Source: an uncultured Succinivibrionaceae bacterium
GTDB lineage: Bacteria; Pseudomonadota; Gammaproteobacteria; Enterobacterales; Succinivibrionaceae
Reading direction: 5' to 3'
Assembly: GCA_949286015.1 (NCBI GenBank)
Contig: CASEBB010000017.1
Location: 1 to 60,725, forward strand
DNA length: 60,725 nt
Shown: one piece after another, positions 45,044-54,029 of the stretch
Position numbering within the stretch: position 1 is the first letter of the stretch
Layout of the letters: the number at the start of each line of letters is the position of its first letter
Made by a program: the position numbers and the translations under genes
Notes under the pieces: model-generated
The model's database searches: none
What the model was told of the DNA's origin: nothing
Seen by the model: only the letters and a program-made list of their open reading frames with translations

Positions 45044-46651
45044 TTAGCGCGTAAAGACCAGCATGATCTCCACATGCCGCGTCCGTGGGAACATATCAAA
45101 GGCTGACCACGAACTTATTTTATAGTGCGCTGCCAATAATTGTGAACAGTCACGCGCCGCTGCCAGTGGATTGCAGGAGATCATAATGATCTTTTCCGGC
45201 AGGAGCTTAGCCATATACTGCACCGCACGCTTAGCGCCCATACGGCCTGGATCCATTACCACCACATCGTAGTGGTCTCTGGCCCAAAGCTGGCTTTCAA
45301 AAGGCGCTTCTAAGTCCGCCACAAAAAACTTGGCTTGCTCAGCGCTGATGCCATTTACCAGTGCATTGTAGTTAGCATGGCGCACCATATCAGACACGAT
45401 ATCGATGCCCACGACCGTGGAGCCTGCCTTTGCCAGTGGCAGCGCAAAGTTACCTAAGCCACTAAAGAGGTCTAAGACCTTTTGGCCCGCGTGTGGCTGC
45501 ACTTCCTTGACGACAGCATCGACCATACGGGCGTTAATAGCGGCATTGACCTGCACAAAGGACGATGGGGAGCAGTAGATGCGGCATTGCTGCGACATCA
45601 CGTACAGTGCTGAGCTCAGGTTGAGGTCAGCATGAGCGCTGGTCTCAGCGCTAGAAGAGGCAATAGCCGCATCCGCAGCAGAGCTACCCTCATCGTAAAT
45701 GAGGCGCTCACGCACCACCTCGGTGTCATCAAGCTGCTTAAACGGCTCTAACACCGAGAGTACACAGTGCTGCTCCTGACCAAAAGCCACTAAAGTGGCC
45801 TCATCGGCCGCACTTAACTTTTGGGTCAGACGCATTAACACGCCGACGGCACCGTCGCTATCTAAAAGCTCAATGTGACCCAGCGAGCGCTTGCCCTCCA
45901 TTTGGTTTAAGAGGGTCTTAAGCGGGGTTAAGAGCGCGTTTAAGCGCGGGGTGAGCACTTCACAGCTGGTAACAGGCACCAGATCCTGTGAAGCGCCCTC
46001 ACGAAATCCCAGCACCATTTTGTGGTGATCAGAGCGCACCGCTAAGCGGCAGGCGCGGCGATAGCCACTGTCGGCAGCTTGCAGCGCAAAATGAGGCTTG
46101 GCGACCACGGCCGCGGCCTCGGCGGCCATGGCCTTTAAGGCTTGCTGCTGCGCAGCGTTTTTCTCGGCAGCTTGTTTTTGAGCAAGGGCCTGCTTAATGG
46201 TGCTCTGCTTACCCAGCTTAGACATGCCTACAGCTTGGCTGACCTTGCTCTCTTTGGCACTCACCATCCCCTGTAAGACAGACTTAGTGAGGATTTTGGC
46301 CACGCCCTGAATCTTGGCGGTAAAGGCCATTTGTGGTGGGATGTGTGCTAAAGGACAGCCACCGCAGCGCTCCTGCAGGGGGCAGGTTGGGGTGAGGCGC
46401 ACAGCGCTGGTGGTGAGGTATTTGGTGACCGTGGCGACTGCAGTTTTGTCCTTACTGGCAGCGGAACCAGCAACAGCATTGGACAGGGCTGGGATCACGC
46501 GGGCTTGCTCACCTGGGAGCAGGTTGTCGACAAAGTAGATTTTGTCAGTGGTTTTGCACACTCCACGGCCTTGGATGTCGAGGCTGTGGCAGGACACCTC
46601 TAGGGCTTTAGGAGCGGCGGTCTTTTTTTCCGCCTTGTAGAAACTAACCAT
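45044..46651 (-). CDS. rlmD: 23S rRNA m5U1939 methyltransferase RlmD with internal insertion
   Basis: RlmD (RumA) methylates U1939 of 23S rRNA using SAM and carries a 4Fe-4S cluster. A TRAM domain opens the protein (VSCHSLDIQGRGVCKT). The cluster ligands CPLQERCGGC are followed by an expected fourth Cys in YRRACRLAV. The SAM-binding VLDLFSGLGNFALPLA, the DPGRMGA loop and the catalytic Cys of ISCNP are present. About 55 residues rich in Lys/Gln/Ala (KQALAQKQAAEKNAAQQQ and flanks) are inserted between the AFTAKIQ helix and the fourth cluster Cys. The protein is 535 residues against 433 in E. coli. The ATG at 46651 is preferred over the TTG at 46678; the ribosome binding site is weak. Confidence 0.93.
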   Translation of the reverse strand: MVSFYKAEKKTAAPKALEVSCHSLDIQGRGVCKTTDKIYFVDNLLPGEQARVIPALSNAVAGSAASKDKTAVATVTKYLTTSAVRLTPTCPLQERCGGCPLAHIPPQMAFTAKIQGVAKILTKSVLQGMVSAKESKVSQAVGMSKLGKQSTIKQALAQKQAAEKNAAQQQALKAMAAEAAAVVAKPHFALQAADSGYRRACRLAVRSDHHKMVLGFREGASQDLVPVTSCEVLTPRLNALLTPLKTLLNQMEGKRSLGHIELLDSDGAVGVLMRLTQKLSAADEATLVAFGQEQHCVLSVLEPFKQLDDTEVVRERLIYDEGSSAADAAIASSSAETSAHADLNLSSALYVMSQQCRIYCSPSSFVQVNAAINARMVDAVVKEVQPHAGQKVLDLFSGLGNFALPLAKAGSTVVGIDIVSDMVRHANYNALVNGISAEQAKFFVADLEAPFESQLWARDHYDVVVMDPGRMGAKRAVQYMAKLLPEKIIMISCNPLAAARDCSQLLAAHYKISSWSAFDMFPRTRHVEIMLVFTR

Positions 46652-46800
46652 TGCATTCACCAAAAAGAATAGCCGCAAGGCGGCGGGCTCAGGAAAGAAT
46701 AGGTACAGGCTCAGGGAGTAGCGTGGAGCAGCATGGAAGTGGCGTGGAAGCTAAGGCCAGTAGAGCAAGGTAGTGGGGTGGTGGCGCCTGCCTGTATGTA

Positions 46801-46926
46801 GGTAACCTAAAAGCGCCTGACGGCGCCTTAGCTCGAGAGTAAGGCCTGAGCAAACTCCTAATCTCAGGGTAAAACACCTGATTGTAGGTGGTTACCTCCT
46901 TTGAGATTTGCTTTTGTGGATACTCA
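46801..46926. repeat. Dispersed ~125-bp repeat, family R3
   Basis: It opens GTAACCTAAAAGCGCC with the palindrome GCGCCTGACGGCGC, then CTCGAGAGTAAG, ATCTCAGGGTAAAACACC, TGATTGTAGGTGGTTACC, TTTGAGATTTGCTTTTGT and GGATACTCA. This is the clearest copy and serves as reference for 37941-38062 and 48707-48830. Confidence 0.75.
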
Positions 46927-47040
46927 TGTCTGTACTCTCTTGCCGCTAAGAGCAGACAGGCTGGCAAGCAAGCACCAACACCACTGTCTTGCTTGGCAGC
47001 ATCGCATCCTTGCAGCCTACAGCAACTTCAAGGGAGAGTG

Positions 47041-47064
47041 TAGTAGTAGTAGTAGTAGTAGTAG
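47041..47064. repeat. (TAG)8 trinucleotide microsatellite
   Basis: Eight perfect TAG units lie in intergenic DNA between two dispersed repeats. It is a candidate variable-number locus. No coding frame or promoter nearby would be switched by it as far as I can see. Confidence 0.8.
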
Positions 47065-47130
47065 TGCGGGACACGCATTGCCTTCACTTGGGAATGAGTG
47101 CTCTAATCAATGACGGAAGAAGGGAGGCGT

Positions 47131-47330
47131 AATGGCAAATACCACCATCAAATGCATGGTGCAGGTGAGTCTAAGTCTCACCTGAGGCCGATGCACCATG
47201 ATTCCCCTAAAATCCGTCATCTCTTAAGCAAGTCGTTCCTTACAGTGGAGGTACCATAAAAAGCGCCTGACGGCGCCTTAGCGCGCGAGTGGCACCTCTG
47301 TAAACACCTATGCTCAGAGTAACCGCGAGC
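47131..47330. repeat. R4 copy followed by a partial R3 copy
   Basis: R4 (about 47131-47243) reads TGCATGGTGCAGGTGAG, TCTCACCTGAGG, GATGCACCATGATTCCCC and ends CAAGTCGTTCCTTAC. Directly after it, from 47251, comes the first part of R3 (AAAAAGCGCCTGACGGCGCC, then GCGAGTGGC, CTCAGAGTAA), which stops before the TTTGAGATTTG half. The same R4-then-R3 neighbourhood recurs at 48593-48830. Confidence 0.65.
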
Positions 47331-47355
47331 AGCTGCAGATGCTGCTGCGGCAGCG

Positions 47356-48492
47356 CTACTCCTGCTCGCTAGTGGCCGCAGCGGGTGCCGCCTCAGGGGC
47401 GGGCGCTGCAGTAGTGGCTGCAGCGTCCTTTTTGGCCTGTTGCTTTTGCTTGAGCATCTGCAAGTACTCGCGATAGAGCCGTCTACTCTCGATCTCTCTA
47501 CCATGCAGCAAGCGCGACATAATAGCAGACGTCAATTGCTTTGCATTTGCCAAGGCCTGTGGCTTGTGCAGCTTATGCGTAGCAATATCCAATATCTGGA
47601 TACCCGTAAGCAGCGGGCCGAGCAGATCATGCTGGTAAAAGCGCAGCTTAGCGCGCTTTTGCTCCCGCGTAAGCTTTGGTACTTGTTTCTCACTGCCGCC
47701 AAAGCTCGTAGCTTGAGGCAAGTATACCCATGGATCCTCATTAAAGTACGCGCCCGTGGTCATACGAGGCTTATCCTCAAGCTTACGCCCTCTGACCTTG
47801 GATTTAGCAAAGAGCAGCGCACTGTCATCGTCAGCGCTAGCGTCAGGGGCGGGGGCGGACGCTGTAACGTCAGCACTGTCCTCGGCAACGTCACCTCCGA
47901 CGCGCTGTGGAGTGGATCCTGTTATCTCATTGCAGAGCTCGATCATTTCCTGATCAAACTGGATAAAACCCACGCCAAAGCAGTAGCGGTACGGCTCATT
48001 AGGTTGCAGAGGAGCACCGCCATCGTCGCACACCGGTACGGCATAGCCGATAGTTTTGAGCAAATTAAGCTCAAAAAGGCGTAAGTTCAACTCAATGTGC
48101 TCATGGTGATCAATGGCCTCTAAGCACTGCAAATAGGAAGCAAAGACATCCAAGTTGCCGTTATCATCACCTGACCGATAAAGGTAGTGCAAGAGCTCAT
48201 TGAGGTACAGACCACAGAAGTACTCAGGCATCTTGAAGTTATAGCCCTCACCACAGAAGGCATAGTCAGTGAGGTAGAACAGATCACCTCTCTGGCTCTG
48301 CTTGATGGAGATGCGCAGTGGCACAAAGGGCTGCAACACTCCCTGTAAAGGGCTTCGGGCCCGCTTCGCGCCACGGGCTAAGACCGTGATGGGCCCGTAG
48401 TTTAAGGTAATGGTCTCTAAAAAGAGCGAGTGCTCTTGGTAGTCGCGCACATGGTAGATGTAGCACGGCTCATTGTTGATGATGCTAGGCAT
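47356..48492 (-). CDS. recO: DNA repair protein RecO with central insertion
   Basis: RecO works with RecR and RecF to load RecA on SSB-coated gaps. The N-terminal OB-fold is clear (CYIYHVRDYQEHSLFLE, GPITVLARGAKRARS, LFYLTDYAF), followed by the helical part FCGLYLNELLHYLYRSGD and NLRLFELNLLKTIGY. Around residues 205-290 an acidic Ala/Asp-rich and basic insertion separates the helices, and the C-terminal ~25 residues are Ala/Pro-rich. It is 378 residues against 242 in E. coli. ATG 48492 has a perfect AGGAGG seven bases upstream. It lies after era on the same strand, matching the rnc-era-recO order. Confidence 0.92.
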   Translation of the reverse strand: MPSIINNEPCYIYHVRDYQEHSLFLETITLNYGPITVLARGAKRARSPLQGVLQPFVPLRISIKQSQRGDLFYLTDYAFCGEGYNFKMPEYFCGLYLNELLHYLYRSGDDNGNLDVFASYLQCLEAIDHHEHIELNLRLFELNLLKTIGYAVPVCDDGGAPLQPNEPYRYCFGVGFIQFDQEMIELCNEITGSTPQRVGGDVAEDSADVTASAPAPDASADDDSALLFAKSKVRGRKLEDKPRMTTGAYFNEDPWVYLPQATSFGGSEKQVPKLTREQKRAKLRFYQHDLLGPLLTGIQILDIATHKLHKPQALANAKQLTSAIMSRLLHGREIESRRLYREYLQMLKQKQQAKKDAAATTAAPAPEAAPAAATSEQE

Positions 48493-48592
48493 TACCCGCC
48501 CTCCTTAGGGTGGACAAAAGGCGCGATCAGTAAGGAATGAGTGCTCTCATCAGTGACGGCTGCAAGGCTAAGTTAGGTGCTGGTTCGTCCCA

Positions 48593-48830
48593 CATCGTGG
48601 GATGAATGGTGCAAGTGAGCCTGAGCCTATCTTAAGAGGGGCACGCCTGCTTGCCTTTAGCTCCGTCATCAATGCAGTCAGTCCTGAAGAGGGAAAAAAG
48701 CTCACGTGAGTATCCCAAAAACAAATCTCAAAGGAGGTCACTGCCTACAATCAGGTGTTTTACCTGAGAGGAGACGTTTGCTGAGGCACTACTCGCGAGA
48801 TAAGGCGCCGTCAGGCGCTTTTAGGTTACT
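48593..48830. repeat. R4 copy followed by an inverted R3 copy
   Basis: R4 (48593-48682) reads GTGGGATGAATGGTGCAAGTG, GAGCCTATCTTAAGA, GGCACGCCTGCTTGCC and CCGTCATCAATGCAGTCAGTC. R3 follows in reverse orientation (48707-48830): TATCCCAAAAACAAATCTCA, TGCCTACAATCAGGTG and GCGCCGTCAGGCGC, then TTTTAGGTTAC. The remainder of the 48493-49122 gap between recO and era shows only a small GGGGTGG-rich region and no gene. Confidence 0.7.
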
Positions 48831-49122
48831 TACAGCGCACCGTAGAGCAATGGGCTAAACACAGACTACACCTAAAGAACCGTGAGAGCGCACCAGAGGC
48901 TCATGCTAAGCGCCAGCAGATGCTGAAACCGCCCCGTGCGGTCGACTACCACTTAGGGGTGGTTGGTTGCTACTCAGCACCAATGTCAGCGTGCTTCTGC
49001 CCTGTTTACGCCTACCTCTGGTAAGGCGCAATGACCACAGGGCGGATTAAGCGCTCACCTGAAGCGCAACCGTCAGTGCTTTGGCTTGCTGTTGTGGCCT
49101 GCAACAAGGACTCACGACGCCA

Positions 49123-50331
49123 CTACTCAAAGTCTGCGTAGCCTAAGCTCTTTAAGGCGCGCTCATCGTCAGCCCAGCCTGCCTTGACCTTGACAAATAA
49201 GGACAAGAAGACCTTGGCCTCAATGAGGCGCTCGATATCACGGCGGGCCTCAGTGCCAATGAGCTTAATGCGGCTGCCCTTAGATCCAATGACCATTTTC
49301 TTTTGGCCATCGCGCTCCACGAGGATTGCGGCGTGGATATGAATCATGCCCTTATCATCCGGCTTATAGGACTCAATCTCCACAGTAGCAGCGTAAGGGA
49401 GCTCATCGCCCATTTGGCGCATCAGCTTCTCACGGATAATCTCAGCGGCCATAAAGCGCATCGAGCGATCAGTGACGCTGTCCTCAGCATAGCAGTGCTC
49501 GGCTACAGGCAGGCTGTCACGGATCATTTGCTTTAAGACCTTTAAGTTACTGGCCTTTAAAGCAGACACCGGCACGATGTCTTTAAACTCGAGCTGATCC
49601 TTAAGCTTAGCGATCAGGGGTAAGAGCTTGTCCTTATCGGCGATCTTGTCAACCTTGTTAATCACCAAGACCACAGGGGCCTCAACGTTTTTGAGCTTAG
49701 CGCCGACCATGTCATCGTCGTCAGTCCATGAGGTGGCGTCGACCACCCATAAGATCAGCTCGACGTCGCCTAAGGACGACTCAGCGGCGCGGTTCATCAG
49801 ACGGTTAATGGCGTGTTTTTCGGCCTTGTGTAAGCCTGGGGTGTCGACATACACCGTTTGGTAAGCGCCATCGGTGTCGATGCCTAAGACACGATTACGG
49901 GTAGTTTGTGGCTTACGGGAGGTAATGGAGATCTTTTGCCCAATGAGGTGGTTCATGAGGGTGGACTTACCCACATTTGGGCGGCCGACAATCGCTACAA
50001 AACCAAAGTGGGGCTCACCACTAAAGGAGGCGGTAGCGCCACCACGTAACTGCGCTAATTTAGCCTCTAAATCATCATCGTCTGTGGCAGCATCAGCAGC
50101 ATCAGCGGTCGCGTCAGCAGCATACTCTGCCTCGGCAGCAGCGCCAGCGTCATGTTCAGCAGCAGAGGCTGCACTTGCAGCGGCAGCAGGATTTTGCTCC
50201 TCTGAGGAGGTGGCGGCAGTATGAGTCGCAGGAGCCTGTGTAGCAGTGGTAGTGATATCAGGGGAAGCATTTGCTGCTTTAGCAGCGGTGTGCACCGCTG
50301 CAGCAGAGTCTAAGTTTTGCTCTGGGTGCAT
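49123..50331 (-). CDS. era: GTPase Era with N-terminal low-complexity extension
   Basis: Era is an essential GTPase that binds the 3' end of 16S rRNA and helps mature the small subunit. The G domain starts at about residue 108: GRPNVGKST (G1), QTTRNRVLG (G2 region), DTPGLHK (G3) and NKVDKI (G4). The C-terminal KH domain with [13 protein letters not shown] is intact. The first ~106 residues are an Ala/Thr/Glu/Asp-rich tail absent from E. coli Era (301 residues). The ATG at 50331 has a weak purine-rich upstream; an internal start is unlikely because no Met lies between residue 1 and the G domain. Confidence 0.95.
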   Translation of the reverse strand: MHPEQNLDSAAAVHTAAKAANASPDITTTATQAPATHTAATSSEEQNPAAAASAASAAEHDAGAAAEAEYAADATADAADAATDDDDLEAKLAQLRGGATASFSGEPHFGFVAIVGRPNVGKSTLMNHLIGQKISITSRKPQTTRNRVLGIDTDGAYQTVYVDTPGLHKAEKHAINRLMNRAAESSLGDVELILWVVDATSWTDDDDMVGAKLKNVEAPVVLVINKVDKIADKDKLLPLIAKLKDQLEFKDIVPVSALKASNLKVLKQMIRDSLPVAEHCYAEDSVTDRSMRFMAAEIIREKLMRQMGDELPYAATVEIESYKPDDKGMIHIHAAILVERDGQKKMVIGSKGSRIKLIGTEARRDIERLIEAKVFLSLFVKVKAGWADDERALKSLGYADFE

Positions 50332-50693
50332 GGAAAAATCTCTCTGTAGCGGAAATAAAGGGGAGCTCGCAAGTGGCTACCATGTACATGCCATTCATCA
50401 AGCGGACAGTCAGGTGGCGCGGGGTAAAACAGCGCAGCGAGCTTGTAGGTACTAAGAAAAGTAAGGCCGTCAGGGCCATCAATCACGGTAGCAGTAACCA
50501 GCCTGCCGAGGAACTTCAGGAGCTAAGCCTCAGGTCTTCAGCTGCAGCATACGCGCTGTTAGCCGAGGATCTTTGCGGAAGCAACCGCCTGTACAGCAAG
50601 CTCTGACTCACCAGCACGCCACTGAAGAGAGCTTACGGCGCGTCACAGCAGCGTCCCATCTCGCAGCAACAGCTGGCTCTACTCAGAGTTTGG

Positions 50694-50803
50694 TGGATAC
50701 CACAACGTAACCTCACACCTTTAGGCAAGCACCTGAGCCGTGGTTATGGCGTTTCATGTTAGCCACCTAAAAGTAGTGTGTGGTTTCTATCCACCAACCA
50801 CTG
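50694..50803. repeat. MITE-like element, family R2, copy C
   Basis: The element runs from CAGAGTTTGGTGGAT (50694-50708) to ATCCACCAACCACTG (50789-50803), a 13-of-15 inverted match, 110 bp long and in the opposite orientation to copy A. Its interior reads CACACCTTTAGGCAAGCACC, TGAGCCGTGGTTATGGCG and AGCCACCTAAAAGTAGTGTG. It sits between rnc and era, which are coupled in E. coli. The rest of the 507-bp gap shows no gene. Confidence 0.75.
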
Positions 50804-50838
50804 AGGACTAAACCTTATGGGCGGCCGTGGTCTCAGCT

Positions 50839-52233
50839 CTAGTGGTCGCTGGATCTAAAGACCACGCCTTTAGCCTGAGGACGGCCACTATGGGTGGCTG
50901 CTTTTGGTTTAGTGTTACGGCCCATTTGTCCTGACTCGTACTTATGGGTAAAGGCGTACTTGCCCTTTTTAGCTTGCAGGATGCTTTGTAAAGAGAGCCT
51001 ATTGCCCTCCTTACTGCCAGTGGCTGGCTGTGCCTTATTCTTGAGGTGCTTTTTATTTGGCACCTGCATAAGGCTGGATAGTGGCTCTTGCGTTGGACGC
51101 AATGAGAGCGTCTTGGTGCGCTCTTCTTTAGTTGTGGCAGCAGAATCAGACGCAGAAGCGGCCTCAGGGGCAGCGTTATCAGCATCAGCAGAGTTTACGG
51201 TGCTGGTAGCAGTGGCATCAGTAACCTGTTCCGCAGCGGTGGCAGCTGTGGCTGCAGCGGTCGCAGAGGTATCCTTATCAGCTACGGCAGCGGTATCCGA
51301 GGTGGTAGTGGTGGTAGCAGTTGCGACTTTGGCGGCCTCTTCCTGTGCCTTTAAGACGGCTTCTGCTTCTTGGGCGGCCTTTTTCTTTGCCTTAGTAGAC
51401 ATCGCGTCAAAGCGCGTATCCACAACCGAGGTCTCTGCTAAGGCATGGGCCAGATCAAGCTCGCCATCCTCATCGCCACTGTCTTTTAAGATCGCTGGCG
51501 GTAAGACCATACCCTGCAAATTAAGCTCTTTGGTTGGGTGGGTGGCGATGTAATCAAGGGCACTGCTGGCGGCCTTTTGCTCCGCACGGCGCTTGGAGGA
51601 GCCACTGCCTAAGATCTCGTGCTCGATATGTGGCACCTTTAAGGCCACTTCAAAGATTTGCGCATTCTCATTACCGCTGACACGCACATTGCGATACGTT
51701 GGCAGGCCTAAGCGCAGCTTTTGTAAGAGCTCTTGTAAGGCGGACTTGGGATCCTTTTGGGTGATATCAGGGTTGATAGCCTCAAGGCGGGACTTATACC
51801 ACTTTAAGACCAGCTGATTTACCAGCTCTAACTGGCCATGACTATCGATATAGATGGCGCCAATAATGGCCTCGACAGCGTCAGCGATGAGGGACTCACG
51901 GCGGTAGCCACCTGATTTGAGCTCACCTGCACCTAAGCGCAAGCAGTCACCCAAATCAAACTCACGGCCTAATTTGGCTAAGGTGGTTTCACGTACTAAA
52001 ACCGATCGCAGGCGCGTTAAGACGCCCTCTGGCTGCTGTGGGAACTGCTTAAACAGGGCAGAGGCGATGACCATACCCAAGATGGAGTCCCCTAAGAACT
52101 CTAAGCGCTCATTGTGCTTGGCGCTGTAGCTGCGATGGGTAAGGGCTTGCTCTAAAAGAGAGACATCCTGAAAGCCATACCCAATAGTTTGCTCGAGGTT
52201 TTGGAGGCGGTAGTAAGAACTGTTATCAGCCAT
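50839..52233 (-). CDS. rnc: Ribonuclease III with long C-terminal extension
   Basis: RNase III cleaves double-stranded RNA, including rRNA precursors. The signature ERLEFLGDSILG (residues 42-53, metal-binding Asp49) and the late catalytic Glu121 in DAVEAIIGAIYID are present. A double-stranded RNA-binding domain follows (DPKSALQELLQ to AEQKAASSALDYI, about 161-229). E. coli RNase III ends there at 226 residues. This protein continues to 464 with Ala/Thr/Glu-rich sequence and a basic C-terminal part (PNKKHLKNKAQP, then NRLSLQSILQAKKG). The basic end may add RNA or membrane contacts, but that is speculation. ATG 52233 lacks a strong Shine-Dalgarno. Confidence 0.95.
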   Translation of the reverse strand: MADNSSYYRLQNLEQTIGYGFQDVSLLEQALTHRSYSAKHNERLEFLGDSILGMVIASALFKQFPQQPEGVLTRLRSVLVRETTLAKLGREFDLGDCLRLGAGELKSGGYRRESLIADAVEAIIGAIYIDSHGQLELVNQLVLKWYKSRLEAINPDITQKDPKSALQELLQKLRLGLPTYRNVRVSGNENAQIFEVALKVPHIEHEILGSGSSKRRAEQKAASSALDYIATHPTKELNLQGMVLPPAILKDSGDEDGELDLAHALAETSVVDTRFDAMSTKAKKKAAQEAEAVLKAQEEAAKVATATTTTTSDTAAVADKDTSATAAATAATAAEQVTDATATSTVNSADADNAAPEAASASDSAATTKEERTKTLSLRPTQEPLSSLMQVPNKKHLKNKAQPATGSKEGNRLSLQSILQAKKGKYAFTHKYESGQMGRNTKPKAATHSGRPQAKGVVFRSSDH

Positions 52234-52525
52234 GGAGGTAATCCAAGAACGCAGCCGATAGACGCCAGTTTTTCTTTACTCAAGGGGTTACTGCCTGTGG
52301 AGCTAATGCCGCTGCGACCTAGGCCTTTGCGGCAAGAGTCTGTGGCCTGTAGCCGGTGTCACAGCTAAGAGCGGCGCCTGCCACGTCTTGCCTTACGCTT
52401 AGGATTGGTTAAGACAAGGACAGGAGCGACATCAGCGTCAGCAGCTGCGCTGCAGCGGAGGCAGACTAAGGCACAACAAGCAGCTTGAGAAAGAACAGCG
52501 AGCGTTTATAGGCTGGGCACTCAAG

Positions 52526-52579
52526 AAAAAAGCACGCACTTAAGGTGCGGTGTAAGCACTGGCCACCTTTCGTGGTGGC
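52526..52579 (-). terminator. Terminator-like hairpins after uxs
   Basis: On the minus strand GCCACC/GGTGGC (52579-52562) is followed by CGCAC-CTTAA-GTGCG (52549-52535), GC and a six-T run (52531-52526). The second hairpin with its T-tract is a plausible rho-independent terminator for the uxs/ugd/lepB/lepA direction, separating it from rnc. The rest of the 52234-52709 gap holds nothing I recognise. Confidence 0.5.
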
Positions 52580-52709
52580 ACAGTTAAAAGATAGTGGCTC
52601 TAATGAGAGAGGACGCACAGTGCTGCGTTACACGACAGCACAGCTACGAATGGCGAGCGTAGCCTAAAGAGGCTTAGCGTGATAGTGAAAAGACGGCGTG
52701 GCGTAGAGC

Positions 52710-53705
52710 TTAGAGATCAGCAGCTAACGTTAAGCCACGTGCCTTAAGCTTCTGCGCAAAGTATGGGATGCTGAGCTTTAAGCCCTCGACCAGTGGTACG
52801 CGTGGCTCCCAGCGCAGTCTGTTCTTAGCCAAGGTAATATCTGGGCGGCGTCGCTGCGGATCATCAAGCGGCAAGTCTTTATAAATAAGGCGCGACTGAC
52901 AATCAGGAATCAGTTCCAGCACCTTGGACGCCAGCTCCAGAATCGTAAACTCGTGCGGGTTGCCTAAGTTTACCGGCCCCTGAAAAAGAGGATCTGAATT
53001 CATCATCAGCGTCATGCCGGAAACGAGATCGTCGATAAAGCAGAACGAGCGCGTTTGCTGACCACGGCCATACACCGTGAGATCTTGCCCTTGCAGTGCT
53101 TGGCAGATAAAGTTGCTCACCACACGGCCATCGTTGGGATCCATAAAAGGACCGTAGGTGTTAAAGATGCGGATCACCTTAACCTTAGCCCCCTTATGGC
53201 GGGCATAATCAAAGAACAAGCTCTCCGCGCAGCGCTTACCCTCGTCATAACAGGCACGAATGCCGTTAGGATTGACGTTGCCGCGATAGTCCTCGCTTTG
53301 TGGGCTAACCAAAGGATCGCCATACACCTCCGAGGTCGAGGCTTGCAGCACGGTGGCATCGTGCTTTAAGGCCAAATCCAGCACATTGATAGCACCCAAG
53401 ACGCAGGTCTTAGTCGTCTCAATGGAGTGCACACCTTGGTAAGCAGGTGGACTGGCAGGACAAGCGAGGTTATAGATTTGATCCAGCTTGTTCTCTGCAC
53501 CGCTAAGTTGTGGCCAGTCCGTAAAAGGCACACAGACATCGTGCTCGACAAAGGCAAAGCGCTCATTGTCCACAAGAGGCTGAATATTGTCGTAGCTGCC
53601 GGTGTAGTTATTATCGACACACAGGACGCGATGGCCAGCAGCCAACAGGCGTCGACACAAATTGGCTCCGATAAAACCCGAGCCACCTGTCACCATTATG
53701 TACAT
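52710..53705 (-). CDS. UDP-glucuronate decarboxylase (UDP-xylose synthase)
   Basis: This extended SDR enzyme decarboxylates UDP-glucuronate to UDP-xylose with bound NAD. It has the nucleotide motif [13 protein letters not shown], the UXS hallmarks [13 protein letters not shown] and [24 protein letters not shown], and the active-site RACYDEGKR (Tyr-x3-Lys). The ATG at 53705 with AGGA seven bases upstream is chosen over the upstream frame start, giving 331 residues, typical for soluble UXS. The ugd gene directly upstream supplies the substrate. The pair interrupts what is lepB-rnc in E. coli. The xylose is presumably for a surface glycan. Confidence 0.9.
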   Translation of the reverse strand: MYIMVTGGSGFIGANLCRRLLAAGHRVLCVDNNYTGSYDNIQPLVDNERFAFVEHDVCVPFTDWPQLSGAENKLDQIYNLACPASPPAYQGVHSIETTKTCVLGAINVLDLALKHDATVLQASTSEVYGDPLVSPQSEDYRGNVNPNGIRACYDEGKRCAESLFFDYARHKGAKVKVIRIFNTYGPFMDPNDGRVVSNFICQALQGQDLTVYGRGQQTRSFCFIDDLVSGMTLMMNSDPLFQGPVNLGNPHEFTILELASKVLELIPDCQSRLIYKDLPLDDPQRRRPDITLAKNRLRWEPRVPLVEGLKLSIPYFAQKLKARGLTLAADL

Positions 53706-54029
53706 GAGACTATCCTGAGAGTGCTGGTGCAGCCAGCATGAGAGCCCTGCACAAACACACAGAGCGAACAAGGCGTCGCAAGCTCTGCGTTTGAGCCTTA
53801 TCTTAGCGCCTCGTTACAGCAACCACCTTAAAGCACCTGCCTACCTGTATGCAGGCTGCTACAAAGCGCCACTAAAAGTGGTAAAACTTACGGTAATGCT
53901 CACTTGAGATGCATGAGCAGCAAGCTTGGTAAGAGAGGCGTTTTGACAGAAGCCCCTGCGTTGTCTCAGCGTGTTAGAGACTAACCTGTTTACAGACGCT
54001 CCCCTACCGCACAAGAAAAGGAGCTTAAG
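53706..54029. other. ugd-uxs gap
   Basis: This 324-bp gap contains a short inverted pair around CACTAAAAGTGG (near 53870) and nothing else I recognise. No T-tract terminator is seen, so co-transcription of ugd and uxs is possible. Confidence 0.4.
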
